In this document: piece by piece, positions 1 through 8,015 of the stretch
Layout of the letters: each line of letters starts with the position of its first letter
Position numbering within the stretch: the stretch's first letter is position 1
Assembly (NCBI RefSeq): GCF_965216485.1
Contig: NZ_OZ244162.1
Span: 62,001 to 126,000, forward strand
DNA length: 64,000 nucleotides
Reading direction: 5' to 3'
DNA from: Algiphilus sp965216485
GTDB lineage: Bacteria; Pseudomonadota; Gammaproteobacteria; Nevskiales; Nevskiaceae
Notes under the pieces: model-generated
Databases searched by the model: none
What the model saw: only the letters and a program-made list of their open reading frames with translations
Told to the model about the DNA's origin: nothing
Translations under genes and position numbers: made by a program

Positions 1-445
1 CTTCCTTGCGCGAGATGCGCTTCATGATCCACCGGGTGAAACGGCCGTAGCGCGGATACTTCACCGCGCCGGCGAAGTGCGCACGCGCCCGGGGCTGCCA
101 GTCCACCGATGCCAGATAGGCGTCGACCAGTGCCGATACGGCGTCCCGCCCGTGCGCGTTGGCGGCAGAAGCGCTGACCGAAAAGAAGACAGCATTGGGA
201 TGCGCGTTGAGTGCAGCGTGGTGCTGCCGGATGAAGGCATCAAGGACGCGCTGAAAGCGCCGCACGTACACCGAGCCGCCAATGATAAGCAGGTCGCTCG
301 GCATCCATTGCTCGGACAGCGCCGCGGCCTGGACATCGAGCGCTTTCGCGTCCACACCCTGCGCCCGTAGATGACCGGCCATGTAGCCGGCCATCTTCTC
401 CGTCTGGCCGTGCGTCGAGGCATAGACAATGCGCGCCGTGGGCAT
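1..445 (-). CDS. hemG: HemG-like flavodoxin-domain protein (partial, runs off left edge)
   Basis: Reading leftward from an ATG at 445, the frame stays open to the window edge, so the C-terminus is missing. The N-terminus (MPTARIVYASTHGQTEKMAG) is the FMN phosphate-binding loop of a flavodoxin fold. Further on, LLIIGGSVYVRRF and FAGAVKYPRYGRF match the layout of HemG, the quinone-linked flavodoxin-like protoporphyrinogen IX dehydrogenase of haem synthesis. About 148 residues are visible, against about 180 for the family. Longer open frames on both strands of this stretch lack any family signature and look like shadows. The family call rests on motif layout only; a general flavodoxin-like reductase is the alternative. 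Confidence 0.75.
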   Translation of the reverse strand, partial: MPTARIVYASTHGQTEKMAGYMAGHLRAQGVDAKALDVQAAALSEQWMPSDLLIIGGSVYVRRFQRVLDAFIRQHHAALNAHPNAVFFSVSASAANAHGRDAVSALVDAYLASVDWQPRARAHFAGAVKYPRYGRFTRWIMKRISRKE

Positions 446-624
446 GAGGAAAATCCTTGTGGCGAGGAGGGGCAGTGTGGAGCAGCTTTTCCAGCCCGTC
501 CGTGACGGACATCAAGGCCTGAAGCCGCGCCAATACGCACTAAGAAAGACGGCTTGGTTATGAGCGTTTACCCGCACCCGCTCAGTGCGTTATGAATGCC
601 TTCCCCTAACGACAGGAGGACATC

Positions 625-1260
625 ATGGCACTACGACTAGGTGATACCGCACCGGATTTTGAAGCCGACACCACGGAAGGCCGCATCCGCTTTCACGACT
701 GGCTGGGCGATGCCTGGGGTGTGCTGTTCTCCCACCCGGCCGACTACACGCCGGTATGCACCACCGAGCTGGGCGAAACGGCGAAGCTGAAGCACGAGTT
801 CGACAAGCGCAACACGAAGGTCATTGCGGTATCGGTCGATTCGGTGGAGGACCACAAGGGCTGGTCCAAGGACATCGAGGAGACCCAGCAGTGCACCGTG
901 AACTTCCCGATCATCGCCGATGAGCATCGTCAGGTTTCTCAACTCTACGACATGCTGCACCCCGGCGAAGGCGACGCCTCCACGGTGCGTTCGGTCTTTC
1001 TGATCGACCCGAACAAGAAGGTCCGCATGACGCTGACCTACCCCAAGAGCGCCGGTCGCAACTTCGAAGAGATTCTTCGCGTTATCGATTCGATCCAGCT
1101 GACGGACGGCTACAAGGTGGCGACTCCGGTGAACTGGCGCGATGGCGACGACGTCATCATCGTTCCGACCCTGTCGGACGAAGAGGCAAAGGCGCACTTC
1201 CCCGACGGCTGGAAGACGATCAAGCCCTACCTGCGCGTCACCAAGCAGCCCAACCGGTAG
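625..1260 (+). CDS. 1-Cys peroxiredoxin (Prx6 type)
   Basis: This 211-residue protein of the AhpC/TSA superfamily reduces hydrogen peroxide and organic peroxides in the cytosol. The peroxidatic cysteine is C45 in the motif ADYTPVCTTE. The long C-terminal domain (about residues 160-211, with VNWRDGDDVIIVPTLS) is typical of Prx6-type enzymes and absent from AhpC. Length matches the family. The start is fixed by a strong ribosome-binding site (AGGAGG at 615-620) just before the ATG. It stands alone, with a GC-rich hairpin downstream at 1292-1317. Confidence 0.95.
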   Translation: MALRLGDTAPDFEADTTEGRIRFHDWLGDAWGVLFSHPADYTPVCTTELGETAKLKHEFDKRNTKVIAVSVDSVEDHKGWSKDIEETQQCTVNFPIIADEHRQVSQLYDMLHPGEGDASTVRSVFLIDPNKKVRMTLTYPKSAGRNFEEILRVIDSIQLTDGYKVATPVNWRDGDDVIIVPTLSDEEAKAHFPDGWKTIKPYLRVTKQPNR

Positions 1261-1291
1261 AGCAGGCGTCCTGCAAGGGGTGCAAGATGGA

Positions 1292-1317
1292 CAGGCCGGC
1301 ACCGCGTTGCCGGCCTG
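1292..1317 (+). terminator. GC-rich hairpin after the peroxiredoxin gene
   Basis: Perfect 10-bp arms (CAGGCCGGCA and TGCCGGCCTG) enclose a 6-base loop, 31 bp after the peroxiredoxin stop. There is no T-tract, so it is a weak or atypical terminator, or an mRNA-stabilising structure. Confidence 0.45.
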
Positions 1318-1398
1318 GACATCCGCCGGTGCACGGCTGGCGCTCACCCCCGGCTGCTCGCATCATGCGTGAAAAGCCGTAGCTTCAGGAGACACGCG

Positions 1399-2544
1399 TT
1401 GACCACGACACGTCCGCATCCCGATCCCGACGGGCTGCATGAGTTCTCGGTGGTATTCACCGACCGCTCGCTGAATCACATGTCGGCGCGCTTCCAGCGC
1501 GTCATGCGCGACCTGTCCGACATGCTGCGTCACAGCTACGCGGCGGAGTCGGCTGTCATCGTTCCCGGTGGCGGCACGATGGGAATGGAAGCCGTGGCCC
1601 GCCAGTTCGCCACCGGCAAGCGCTGCCTAGTCGTGCGCAACGGGTGGTTCAGCTATCGCTGGTCGCAGATTCTGGACGCAGGTGGCATCGCCGCGGAAAC
1701 GACCGTCCTGCAAGCCGAGCCGGATTCGGGCGCGGCGGATGCGGCCTGGTCGCCTCCGGCCATCGAAGAGGTGGTTGAAGCCATTCGCGCGCATCAACCC
1801 GAGATGGTCTTCGCCCCACATGTGGAAACCTCGGCCGGATTGCTGCTGCCGGACGACTACATCCGCACGCTCGCCGAGGCCACGCACGAGGCTGGGGGCC
1901 TGTTTGTCCTCGATTGCGTCGCCTCCGGTGCGCTCTGGATCGACATGGCCGCATTGGGGGTGAATATCCTCATCAGCGCGCCACAGAAGACCTGGAGTGC
2001 CACGCCCTGCGCCGCACTAGTGATGCTCGGCGCCGAGGCGACTCAGCGCATTGAGCACACGCGCAGTTCGAGTTTTGCCTGCGACCTCAAGCAGTGGCTC
2101 AACATCATGCGCGCCTATGAAGGCGGTGGCCACGCCTATCACGCCACTCTGCCCACCGACGGCCTGGTGCACCTGCACGAAGCGATGCGCGAAACGCGCG
2201 ATTTTGGCTTGGAGAAAGCGCGCAGCGCCCTGCTCAAGCTCGGCAACGGCGTCCGCGCCACGCTGCGCGAACGCGGCTTCAAGAGTGTGGCCGCGCCGGG
2301 CTTCGAGGCGCCGGGCGTGGTGGTCTTCCACACCAGCAATCCGGATATCCATAGCGGCAAGTGCTTTGCCGAACAGGGCCTCCAGATTGCCAAGGGTGTG
2401 CCGCTGATGTGTGGCGAGCCCGAGGCGTTCCTCACTTTCCGTGTTGGGCTGTTCGGCCTCGACAAGCTCTACGATGTCGATGCCACCATCGAACGTTTTT
2501 CAGCGGGCGTGGATCGCGTGGTCACTGCCATCGAGGCCGACTGA
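1399..2544 (+). CDS. Class V aminotransferase, alanine-glyoxylate type
   Basis: A PLP-dependent fold-type I aminotransferase of about 381 residues. The cofactor-binding start (IVPGGGTMGMEAVARQF) resembles the serine- or alanine-glyoxylate aminotransferase group. The Schiff-base lysine lies in ISAPQKTWSA (about K197), and LDCVASGALWIDM supplies the PLP-ring aspartate. Substrate cannot be deduced. The frame opens at a GTG at 1369, but TTG 1399 is preferred because AGGAGA at 1387-1392 sits 6 bp ahead of it and the extra ten residues look non-conserved. The rhomboid gene follows 123 bp downstream, so a shared transcript is possible but not shown. Confidence 0.88.
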   Translation: MTTTRPHPDPDGLHEFSVVFTDRSLNHMSARFQRVMRDLSDMLRHSYAAESAVIVPGGGTMGMEAVARQFATGKRCLVVRNGWFSYRWSQILDAGGIAAETTVLQAEPDSGAADAAWSPPAIEEVVEAIRAHQPEMVFAPHVETSAGLLLPDDYIRTLAEATHEAGGLFVLDCVASGALWIDMAALGVNILISAPQKTWSATPCAALVMLGAEATQRIEHTRSSSFACDLKQWLNIMRAYEGGGHAYHATLPTDGLVHLHEAMRETRDFGLEKARSALLKLGNGVRATLRERGFKSVAAPGFEAPGVVVFHTSNPDIHSGKCFAEQGLQIAKGVPLMCGEPEAFLTFRVGLFGLDKLYDVDATIERFSAGVDRVVTAIEAD

Positions 2545-2667
2545 ATTCGCCCGCGTGCGAGTGGCATGCCTCGACATCCCGCCCACTTGCTCGTCGCACA
2601 TGGCAGTGTGAGGGAACGTCGTGGGCAGTGACCTGTCCATGGCGACCCTCGCCTGAACTGAGACGCT

Positions 2668-3261
2668 ATGCGATCCGAATCGGCCACCTACATCATTCTC
2701 GCCCTCTGCATCGGCGTCTTCGGGCTGCAACTGCAGAGCCCGGACGGCCTGCTTCGCGACTTTGCGCTGTGGCCGCTGGGTGCGGGCTTCCAGCCCTGGC
2801 AGGTCGTCACCAGTGCCTTCCTGCACGGCGGCATGTTCCATCTCTTCGTGAACTGCTTCGGGATCTGGATGTTCGGCCGAGAGGTGGAGACCGCGCTCGG
2901 CACGGCCCGCTTCGTGCAGCTGTTCGCGGTGAGCGTCTTCACGGCATCGGTGACCCAGATCGTTGCCGTGGGCTTTGGCGATCCAGTCCCGACGGTGGGG
3001 GCATCCGGCGGTTTGTTCGGCCTGCTGGCGGCCTTCGCCGTGCTGTTCCCGCGTCGCCAGATCATGCTCCTGATTCCTCCCATCCCGATGCGGGCGCCGG
3101 TCTTCGTGGCCGTGTTCGCCGCCTTCGAGCTGTTTGCCGGCATCACCGGCACCTTGTCCGGGGTCGCGCATTTCGCGCATCTTGGCGGCTTGATCGGTGC
3201 CTTCATTCTGCTGCAGCGGTGGCGCCGACCGCGGCGTCCGCCACCCGGTCCCTGGGCTTAA
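2668..3261 (+). CDS. Rhomboid-family intramembrane serine protease
   Basis: A 197-residue, almost entirely hydrophobic protein with about six membrane segments. The catalytic dyad is visible: serine S113 in VGASGGLFG and histidine H171 in FAHLGG. The HGGMFHLFVN motif in an early membrane segment is the conserved rhomboid HxxxN region. Rhomboids cleave membrane-anchored substrates inside the lipid bilayer; the substrate here is unknown. The length fits the short bacterial GlpG-like core without an N-terminal cytosolic domain. The stop codon overlaps that of the convergent alkB gene by two bases. Confidence 0.92.
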   Translation: MRSESATYIILALCIGVFGLQLQSPDGLLRDFALWPLGAGFQPWQVVTSAFLHGGMFHLFVNCFGIWMFGREVETALGTARFVQLFAVSVFTASVTQIVAVGFGDPVPTVGASGGLFGLLAAFAVLFPRRQIMLLIPPIPMRAPVFVAVFAAFELFAGITGTLSGVAHFAHLGGLIGAFILLQRWRRPRRPPPGPWA

Positions 3262-3899
3262 TAGACCTTTCGAAAGGTCAGATTGATGCGATAGCGACCG
3301 ACCAGCGGATGATGCCCGTCGGGCACGGGAAGAACGCCGTGGTAGTTGAAGCGCGTCGGCCCGCCCCAGACCACGACATCACCGTGCTCTAGCGCAATGC
3401 GCTGGCAGGGATCCTTGCGGCGCGCCCCGCCGAACACAAAGATTGCGGGCAAACCCAAGGACACCGAAACAATGGGTGCTGCGGCATTGTGCTCGTCCTG
3501 ATCGCAATGCAGCGAAAGCCGTGCGCCGGGCGCGTAGCGATTCAGCAGACAGGCATCCGGCGCAAAGCCGGGATATCCCGCTTCCTCGGCGGCGGCCACC
3601 GCAAGGCGCCAAAAGGCCGCCGGCATGGTGGGCCAGGCGCGGCCGCTTTCGGGGTCGGCGCACAGGTAGCGGTAGCCATCGGTATCGCTCACCCATCCGA
3701 GCGGGCCGCAATTGCTATTGGCCATGGACATGCTGCGACCGCCAGGTGTGCGCATATGCCGCCAGGGAGCAGAAGCGATGACGGCATCCACGCCCGCCTT
3801 CAACGCGCGTGCCTCGGACTGTGCCCAGCCACCGAGCAGGACCGCGCCCGGTGCAATGCGGTGCGATTGCCGGGTCTCGGGGAACAACTCGGCGGTCAA
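3258..3899 (-). CDS. alkB: AlkB, 2-oxoglutarate/Fe(II)-dependent DNA dealkylase
   Basis: This 213-residue protein repairs 1-methyladenine and 3-methylcytosine by oxidative demethylation. The iron ligands are H131 and D133 (LSLHCDQDE) and H187 (NYHGVLPV). The 2-oxoglutarate-binding arginines are R204 and R210 (YRINLTFRK). These positions coincide with those of the E. coli enzyme. MANSNCGPLGW is the substrate-lid region. The start is a TTG that overlaps the stop of the upstream gene (TTGA), so translation is probably coupled. It is the third gene of a tight leftward run with the MOSC and DCC-like genes. Confidence 0.95.
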   Translation of the reverse strand: MTAELFPETRQSHRIAPGAVLLGGWAQSEARALKAGVDAVIASAPWRHMRTPGGRSMSMANSNCGPLGWVSDTDGYRYLCADPESGRAWPTMPAAFWRLAVAAAEEAGYPGFAPDACLLNRYAPGARLSLHCDQDEHNAAAPIVSVSLGLPAIFVFGGARRKDPCQRIALEHGDVVVWGGPTRFNYHGVLPVPDGHHPLVGRYRINLTFRKVY

Positions 3900-4234
3900 T
3901 GGCGCTCCGCGGTGGGTCCGATCTCACATTGCGCCCCGTTGCAGCCAGGCTTCTTCCGACCCAGCCATGCTCGCAGCGGTGGCAGAAAGAGCAGCCAGCC
4001 CACCAGCCAATAGGCAGGGACCTGCAAGCAGAGTTTGCGCGTGGCGTCGATGCCGCTGTACACACGCTGGTTTCGCGCGTCGAGGACGACGATCTCACCG
4101 ATGGGGACTTCGCCGATCGGTGAATCGTCCATCGACAGGTTCACGCGCTGGAGCCAGTCCAGGCGTTCCGTGCGCGCAGCCTGTCGGCGGCAGTCCGGAC
4201 CGTACGCGTTGTAGTAGAGCGTGATCTTCGCCAT
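3896..4234 (-). CDS. DCC-like (DUF393) thiol-disulfide oxidoreductase family protein
   Basis: A small protein of 112 residues beginning MAKITLYYNAYGPDC, which resembles the start of the DCC/DUF393 family. Members usually have a DxxCxxC-type N-terminus; here only one cysteine is left in that motif (GPDCRRQ), so redox activity is doubtful. The middle has the family-typical phrase about a metabolite-like loop, VYSGIDATRKLCLQVP, followed by the hydrophobic stretch YWLVGWLLFLPPL. The start at 4234 is chosen over a longer upstream frame because homology-like sequence begins there and the MOSC gene ends at 4237. Confidence 0.7.
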   Translation of the reverse strand: MAKITLYYNAYGPDCRRQAARTERLDWLQRVNLSMDDSPIGEVPIGEIVVLDARNQRVYSGIDATRKLCLQVPAYWLVGWLLFLPPLRAWLGRKKPGCNGAQCEIGPTAERH

Positions 4235-4236
4235 GG

Positions 4237-4818
4237 TCAGGCCTCGCGTTGCAGCACGCTGATGGGTGCATCCTGCCAAACCGCGCCGGAAGCGACGACC
4301 CGCCAGAACACGCCGCGCAGGCGCTGCGCTCGATAGCCGGACCACTGCACGAAACGCAGGGCATCGTCTCCGAAGCGTCGGTGGAATTTGGCGCAGCCGG
4401 TGTGTGGCTTCGGGGTGACGACGACCTCCGCCTCGCCGACGCGCAGGCGACTGCCAGTGGGAAGGTTCGCCATCGTGATATCCAGATCGACGAAAAGATT
4501 GTCGCCGAATACCGTCAGGGGTTGGCCGTTGGCGATCAACGTGGCAACCGGATACGCCATGACGGCCAGCTGTGCCTCCGGGTCGCGCGGTGGTCGCCGC
4601 GACCAGCCGTCACCCTCGAGGCCATCCTCCAGGAGCAGCCGCGCCTCCGACAAGCGCTCGCGTTGGCCATCGGCCAGGCGGCGTGAGATGAAGCGAAGCC
4701 GCCCCGTCTCCGTTTCAGGCTGCGGCAGGCTTTCCCATTGCTCGCGCAGCGTGCGCAGAGAAAGGTGCCGGGCCGGATCGCCGGTCGGACCATAGGCTTC
4801 GCGTGCGAGGCTAGCCAT
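4237..4818 (-). CDS. MOSC-domain protein
   Basis: A 193-residue stand-alone MOSC protein. The C-terminal half holds the signature TPKPHTGCAKFHRRFG with the conserved cysteine C142, which in the family carries or receives sulfur on molybdenum cofactor. The segment LTVFGDNLFVDLDI precedes it. The N-terminal 70 residues have no recognised domain. MOSC proteins sulfurate or bind molybdopterin substrates; no partner is nearby. It ends two bases before the DCC-like gene and starts 8 bp after the SDR stop, so the leftward genes probably form one transcript. Confidence 0.88.
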   Translation of the reverse strand: MASLAREAYGPTGDPARHLSLRTLREQWESLPQPETETGRLRFISRRLADGQRERLSEARLLLEDGLEGDGWSRRPPRDPEAQLAVMAYPVATLIANGQPLTVFGDNLFVDLDITMANLPTGSRLRVGEAEVVVTPKPHTGCAKFHRRFGDDALRFVQWSGYRAQRLRGVFWRVVASGAVWQDAPISVLQREA

Positions 4819-4826
4819 GGGATGCC

Positions 4827-5654
4827 CTAATCGGCAAGCCCGAAGCGGCGCGACAGCAGGCGATCCTTCACCCGCACGGGCAGCTTCGCAAGACGGGGCA
4901 ACAGGTCACTGCCGGCGCCGATGCGCACGATCGGCTTGGGCTTGGATGCCAGCACCGCCGCAACCAAGGATTGCGCGAAGGTATCCGTCGGCGTCGAACC
5001 TTCCTGGGAGGCCCCGGCCCGCCGTTCAATGCCCGCCTTGTACGCGGCATAGAGCTTCCAGTCCCTGGCGGTCTGGGACTTGGCGCTGGCGCCGAAATTG
5101 GAGGCGATGCCGCCCGGCTGCACCAACTGCACGAAGACGCCAAAGGGTTTGAGTTCCATGCGCATGGCGTCATTGAGGTGATGCAATGCGCCTTTGCTGG
5201 CGCAGTAGGGGCCGGCGAACGGCGTGGTCAAAATGCCCGACACGCTGCCCACGTTCACGATATGCCCCGTGCGGCGCTCGACCATGCCGGGGATGACGGC
5301 CTGCGCCATGGCCACGGCTCCGGTGAGATTGGTTTCCCAAAGCTTGCGAAGGTCGTCGAGGGGCACTTCGGCGACCGGCCCCATGACCGGAATGCCGGCA
5401 TTGTTGACCAGAATATCGATGCGGCCATGCGTCGATTCGACCGTGCGAACGGCACTGCTGATCGACGCGCTATCGGTGACATCGAGTACGGTGGTGTGGA
5501 TACCCAGGGCCGGCAGATCGTCGATGGCGTCGGGCCGGCGCGCTGTCGCCCAGGTGGTGCAACCGGCTTGCTGAAAGCGCTTGGCCAGGGCTCGACCAAT
5601 GCCGGTGGAACAGCCGGTGATGAGTACGACGGGTGCGTCGTCGGTTGCCTTCAT
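4827..5654 (-). CDS. Short-chain dehydrogenase/reductase
   Basis: A 275-residue classical SDR. The nucleotide-binding loop is TGCSTGIG (residues 13-20), followed by NNAG (about 84-87). The catalytic residues are serine near 137, Y150 and K154 in GPYCASKG. The arginines after the second strand (ATARRP) suggest NADP(H) preference. Substrate is unknown. The start ATG overlaps the stop of the upstream SRAP gene by four bases, indicating coupled translation in the leftward cluster. Confidence 0.92.
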   Translation of the reverse strand: MKATDDAPVVLITGCSTGIGRALAKRFQQAGCTTWATARRPDAIDDLPALGIHTTVLDVTDSASISSAVRTVESTHGRIDILVNNAGIPVMGPVAEVPLDDLRKLWETNLTGAVAMAQAVIPGMVERRTGHIVNVGSVSGILTTPFAGPYCASKGALHHLNDAMRMELKPFGVFVQLVQPGGIASNFGASAKSQTARDWKLYAAYKAGIERRAGASQEGSTPTDTFAQSLVAAVLASKPKPIVRIGAGSDLLPRLAKLPVRVKDRLLSRRFGLAD

Positions 5655-6367
5655 GCCGCGGGATCTCCGGATTCGGACAGGGGCTCAATGAGCTCGGGAC
5701 CTTCGTTGCGTGGATTGTTCACGAGCCGGCGTACCGGCCGCTGCGCCACTTCGGTTGTGGATTGCTCGGCCACCGTGGCGGCGAGGGCGCGCGCATCGCG
5801 CACGCCCGAATCCAGCCACTGAGCCTGCAGCTCGGCCGGCAACACCACCGGCATGCGCGCGTGGATCTCGGCCGAGGGGCCTTCGGCGGGACGGGTCAGA
5901 ATGGCGACGGTCAATGTGGCTTCGCCATCCGCGTCGTGACGGAGGGACCAGAGGCCGGCGAATGCCAGCAAGGCGCCATCGCGGGCGGCAAAGAACCAGG
6001 GTTGTTTGGGCGGCCGTTTTCCGCCCGTAGACGCGCCGCTCGGCTGCGCCCATTCGTACCAGCCGACGGCTGGAAGGACACAGCGCGCCCGCTGGAACGC
6101 ACTGCGCCACATGGGCTTTTCGGCCGCCGTTTCGACCCGCGCATTGATGGTGTTGCGCGGTGGTTGGTCGTCCTTCCACCAGTTCGGTACGAAGCCCCAA
6201 CGTGCCGCATCCAGCGCCAGCGTGCCGTCCTCCTCCCCGCGCAGGACGGGTACCAGCGCGTCCGGTGTTGTGTTGTAGCGGCGCTGAAACGGCGCAGGGT
6301 TGCGCCGGCCAATGGCCCAGGCGCGCTCGATCTCCGCCTGCTCCGGGGAAACGTAGCGTCCACACAT
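5651..6367 (-). CDS. SRAP-domain protein (YedK/HMCES family)
   Basis: This 238-residue protein starts MCGRY, so cysteine 2 becomes the N-terminal nucleophile after methionine removal. That cysteine forms a thiazolidine crosslink with abasic sites in single-stranded DNA. Other conserved marks are RYNTTP, RWGFVPNWW, NARVET (active-site Asn/Glu region), RRCVLP-like RARCVLPAVGWYEW and IHARMPVVL (active-site His). A longer frame opens upstream, but only the start at 6367 places Cys2 correctly. It diverges from arsR across 74 bp. Confidence 0.95.
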   Translation of the reverse strand: MCGRYVSPEQAEIERAWAIGRRNPAPFQRRYNTTPDALVPVLRGEEDGTLALDAARWGFVPNWWKDDQPPRNTINARVETAAEKPMWRSAFQRARCVLPAVGWYEWAQPSGASTGGKRPPKQPWFFAARDGALLAFAGLWSLRHDADGEATLTVAILTRPAEGPSAEIHARMPVVLPAELQAQWLDSGVRDARALAATVAEQSTTEVAQRPVRRLVNNPRNEGPELIEPLSESGDPAA

Positions 6368-6415
6368 GCCCGGATTCTGCATCAGCCGCGCCGGCAAGGT
6401 CAGCGCCGGAATTAG

Positions 6416-6439
6416 TTCAATATTTATTGTATAGTTGAA
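6416..6439. promoter_or_regulatory. Candidate ArsR operator upstream of arsR
   Basis: An AT-rich dyad with arms TTCAA and TTGAA separated by 14 bases lies directly before the arsR start. ArsR-family repressors typically bind such TTCAA/TTGAA dyads over their own promoter and release on arsenite binding. It sits in the 74-bp gap shared with the divergent SRAP gene. Confidence 0.65.
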
Positions 6440-6441
6440 AT

Positions 6442-6777
6442 ATGGAAACCGACAGCGCCGTTGAATGCCTGAACGCACTGGCCCAGCCGACACGGCTGAC
6501 CGTGTTTCGCCGCCTGGTGCGCGCCGGGCCGGAGGGGGTCTGCCCCAGCGAGTTGCAGCGTGAGCTGGGCGTCTCGCCCTCTGCGCTGTCCTTTCATCTG
6601 AAAGCGCTACGTTCGGCAGGCTTGGCGAAAGTGCGGCAATCCGGTCGGCAGTTGTTCTATTCGGCGGACTTCGACGCCATGCAAAGCCTGGTCGGCTATC
6701 TCATGGAGAACTGCTGCGAGCAGAGCCGCACCTCCCTTCATCCCTGCGTGGAGCCGCCTTCATGCGCAACGTCCTGA
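6442..6777 (+). CDS. arsR: ArsR-family arsenite-responsive repressor
   Basis: A 111-residue winged-helix repressor. The recognition region is SPSALSFHLKALRSAGLAKV, followed by the wing VRQSGRQLFYS. Candidate As(III)-binding cysteines are C34 (GVCPSE) and the pair in MENCCEQ near the C-terminus, as in the proteobacterial ArsR subgroup with C-terminal thiols. It heads the operon arsR-arsC-arsH-acr3 and overlaps arsC by 16 bp. It would repress the operon from the dyad just upstream until arsenite binds. Confidence 0.93.
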   Translation: METDSAVECLNALAQPTRLTVFRRLVRAGPEGVCPSELQRELGVSPSALSFHLKALRSAGLAKVRQSGRQLFYSADFDAMQSLVGYLMENCCEQSRTSLHPCVEPPSCATS

Positions 6778-7262
6778 TCCTGTGCACCGGAAACTCGGCG
6801 CGCTCCATCATGGCCGAAGCCGTCATCAATCATCTGGGCGGTGAACGCGTGCGTGCGCACTCCGCCGGCTCGCACCCCAAGGCCGAACCGCATCCCATGG
6901 CACTGGAATGCCTTGCCGAGGTGGGCATCGACACCGCCGGGTTGTACAGCAAGTCCTGGGACGCCTTCACCGGGGCGCATGCGCCGCCGCTGGATCTGGT
7001 GCTGACGGTCTGCGACGCGGCCGCCGGTGAGGCCTGCCCGCTGTTTCCCGGCAAAGCGCAGCGGGCGCATTGGGGGCTTCCGGACCCGCCCGCCGGCGCC
7101 AGCGACGACGAACGGTGGGCGCGTTTCCGGGCCGTACGCGACGCACTCCAAACACGCATCGACGCGCTGCTGACGATCCCGGACGCCGACTGGGATCGGG
7201 ACGACTTTGTCCAACGTGTGGCCGAGCTGCACAACCGGCTTCCGCAGCCGCTCACCGCCTGA
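6762..7262 (+). CDS. arsC: Arsenate reductase, low-molecular-weight phosphatase type
   Basis: A 166-residue enzyme that reduces arsenate to arsenite before export. The P-loop LCTGNSARS carries the nucleophile C8. Two further cysteines, C84 and C92 (LTVCDAAAGEACPLFP), form the disulfide relay of the thioredoxin-coupled class. WGLPDPP provides the general-acid aspartate. The N-terminus overlaps arsR. The extra length after residue 130 is within the range of the family. Confidence 0.95.
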   Translation: MRNVLILCTGNSARSIMAEAVINHLGGERVRAHSAGSHPKAEPHPMALECLAEVGIDTAGLYSKSWDAFTGAHAPPLDLVLTVCDAAAGEACPLFPGKAQRAHWGLPDPPAGASDDERWARFRAVRDALQTRIDALLTIPDADWDRDDFVQRVAELHNRLPQPLTA

Positions 7263-7286
7263 CATCGCGCAAGAACACCCGAAGCC

Positions 7287-8015
7287 ATGTTGAGAACCCT
7301 CCCCGAGCCGGCGCATCTGCCTGCGCTCGACACCCGCATGCTGCCGCCACGCCCGGCCCAGGCTCTGGGCCTGCCCGAGGGCGAGCCGCCCCGCATTCTG
7401 CTGCTGTACGGTTCGTTGAGGAAGCAGTCCTACTCGCGCCTGCTCACCGAAGAGGCGGCCCGCCTGCTGCAGTACATGGGTTGTGAGACGCGCATATTCG
7501 ACCCCTCGCAGCTGCCCCAGGCGGACGCGCCGGACGCGGCCAAACACCCGGAGGTGGAAGAACTGCGCGCGCTTTCCCTGTGGTCGGAAGGCCATGTCTG
7601 GTGCAGCCCGGAACGCCACGGCGCCATCACCGCGGTGATCAAGAATCAGATCGACCACATTCCGCTCAGCCTGGGCGCCAGTCGCCCCACCCAGGGGCGC
7701 ACACTGGCGGTGATGCAGGTGAGCGGCGGCTCGCAATCCTTCAATGCGGTCAACACCTTGCGTCTGCTGGGCCGGTGGATGCGCATGATCACCATCCCCA
7801 ATCAGTCCTCGGTCGCCAAGGCCTGGCAGGAGTTTGACGGCCAGGGCCGCATGAAACCCTCGGCCTACTACGAACGCGTCGTCGACGTCATGGAGGAACT
7901 GGTGCGCTTCACGCTCCTCACTCGCCCGCACCGGGACACCCTCACGGATCGATACAGCGAACGTGTGGAACAACACGCTTCGGCAGCGGCGGCTGCCGCC
8001 GGAGCGCGGCTATGA
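7287..8015 (+). CDS. arsH: ArsH, NADPH-dependent FMN reductase-type organoarsenical oxidase
   Basis: A 242-residue flavoprotein with the FMN-binding motif LLYGSLRKQSYSR and the downstream segment WCSPERHGAITAVIKNQIDH, both characteristic of ArsH. ArsH proteins oxidise trivalent organoarsenicals to less toxic pentavalent forms using NADPH and FMN. The C-terminus ends in an alanine-rich tail. The stop overlaps the acr3 start (ATGA), so the two are translationally coupled. Confidence 0.94.
   Translation: MLRTLPEPAHLPALDTRMLPPRPAQALGLPEGEPPRILLLYGSLRKQSYSRLLTEEAARLLQYMGCETRIFDPSQLPQADAPDAAKHPEVEELRALSLWSEGHVWCSPERHGAITAVIKNQIDHIPLSLGASRPTQGRTLAVMQVSGGSQSFNAVNTLRLLGRWMRMITIPNQSSVAKAWQEFDGQGRMKPSAYYERVVDVMEELVRFTLLTRPHRDTLTDRYSERVEQHASAAAAAAGARL

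Noticed and set aside
2361..3392. A 343-codon plus-strand frame across the aminotransferase end, rhomboid and alkB
   Set aside because: It spans three well-supported genes in other frames, and its sequence is low-complexity Arg/Ala/Pro.
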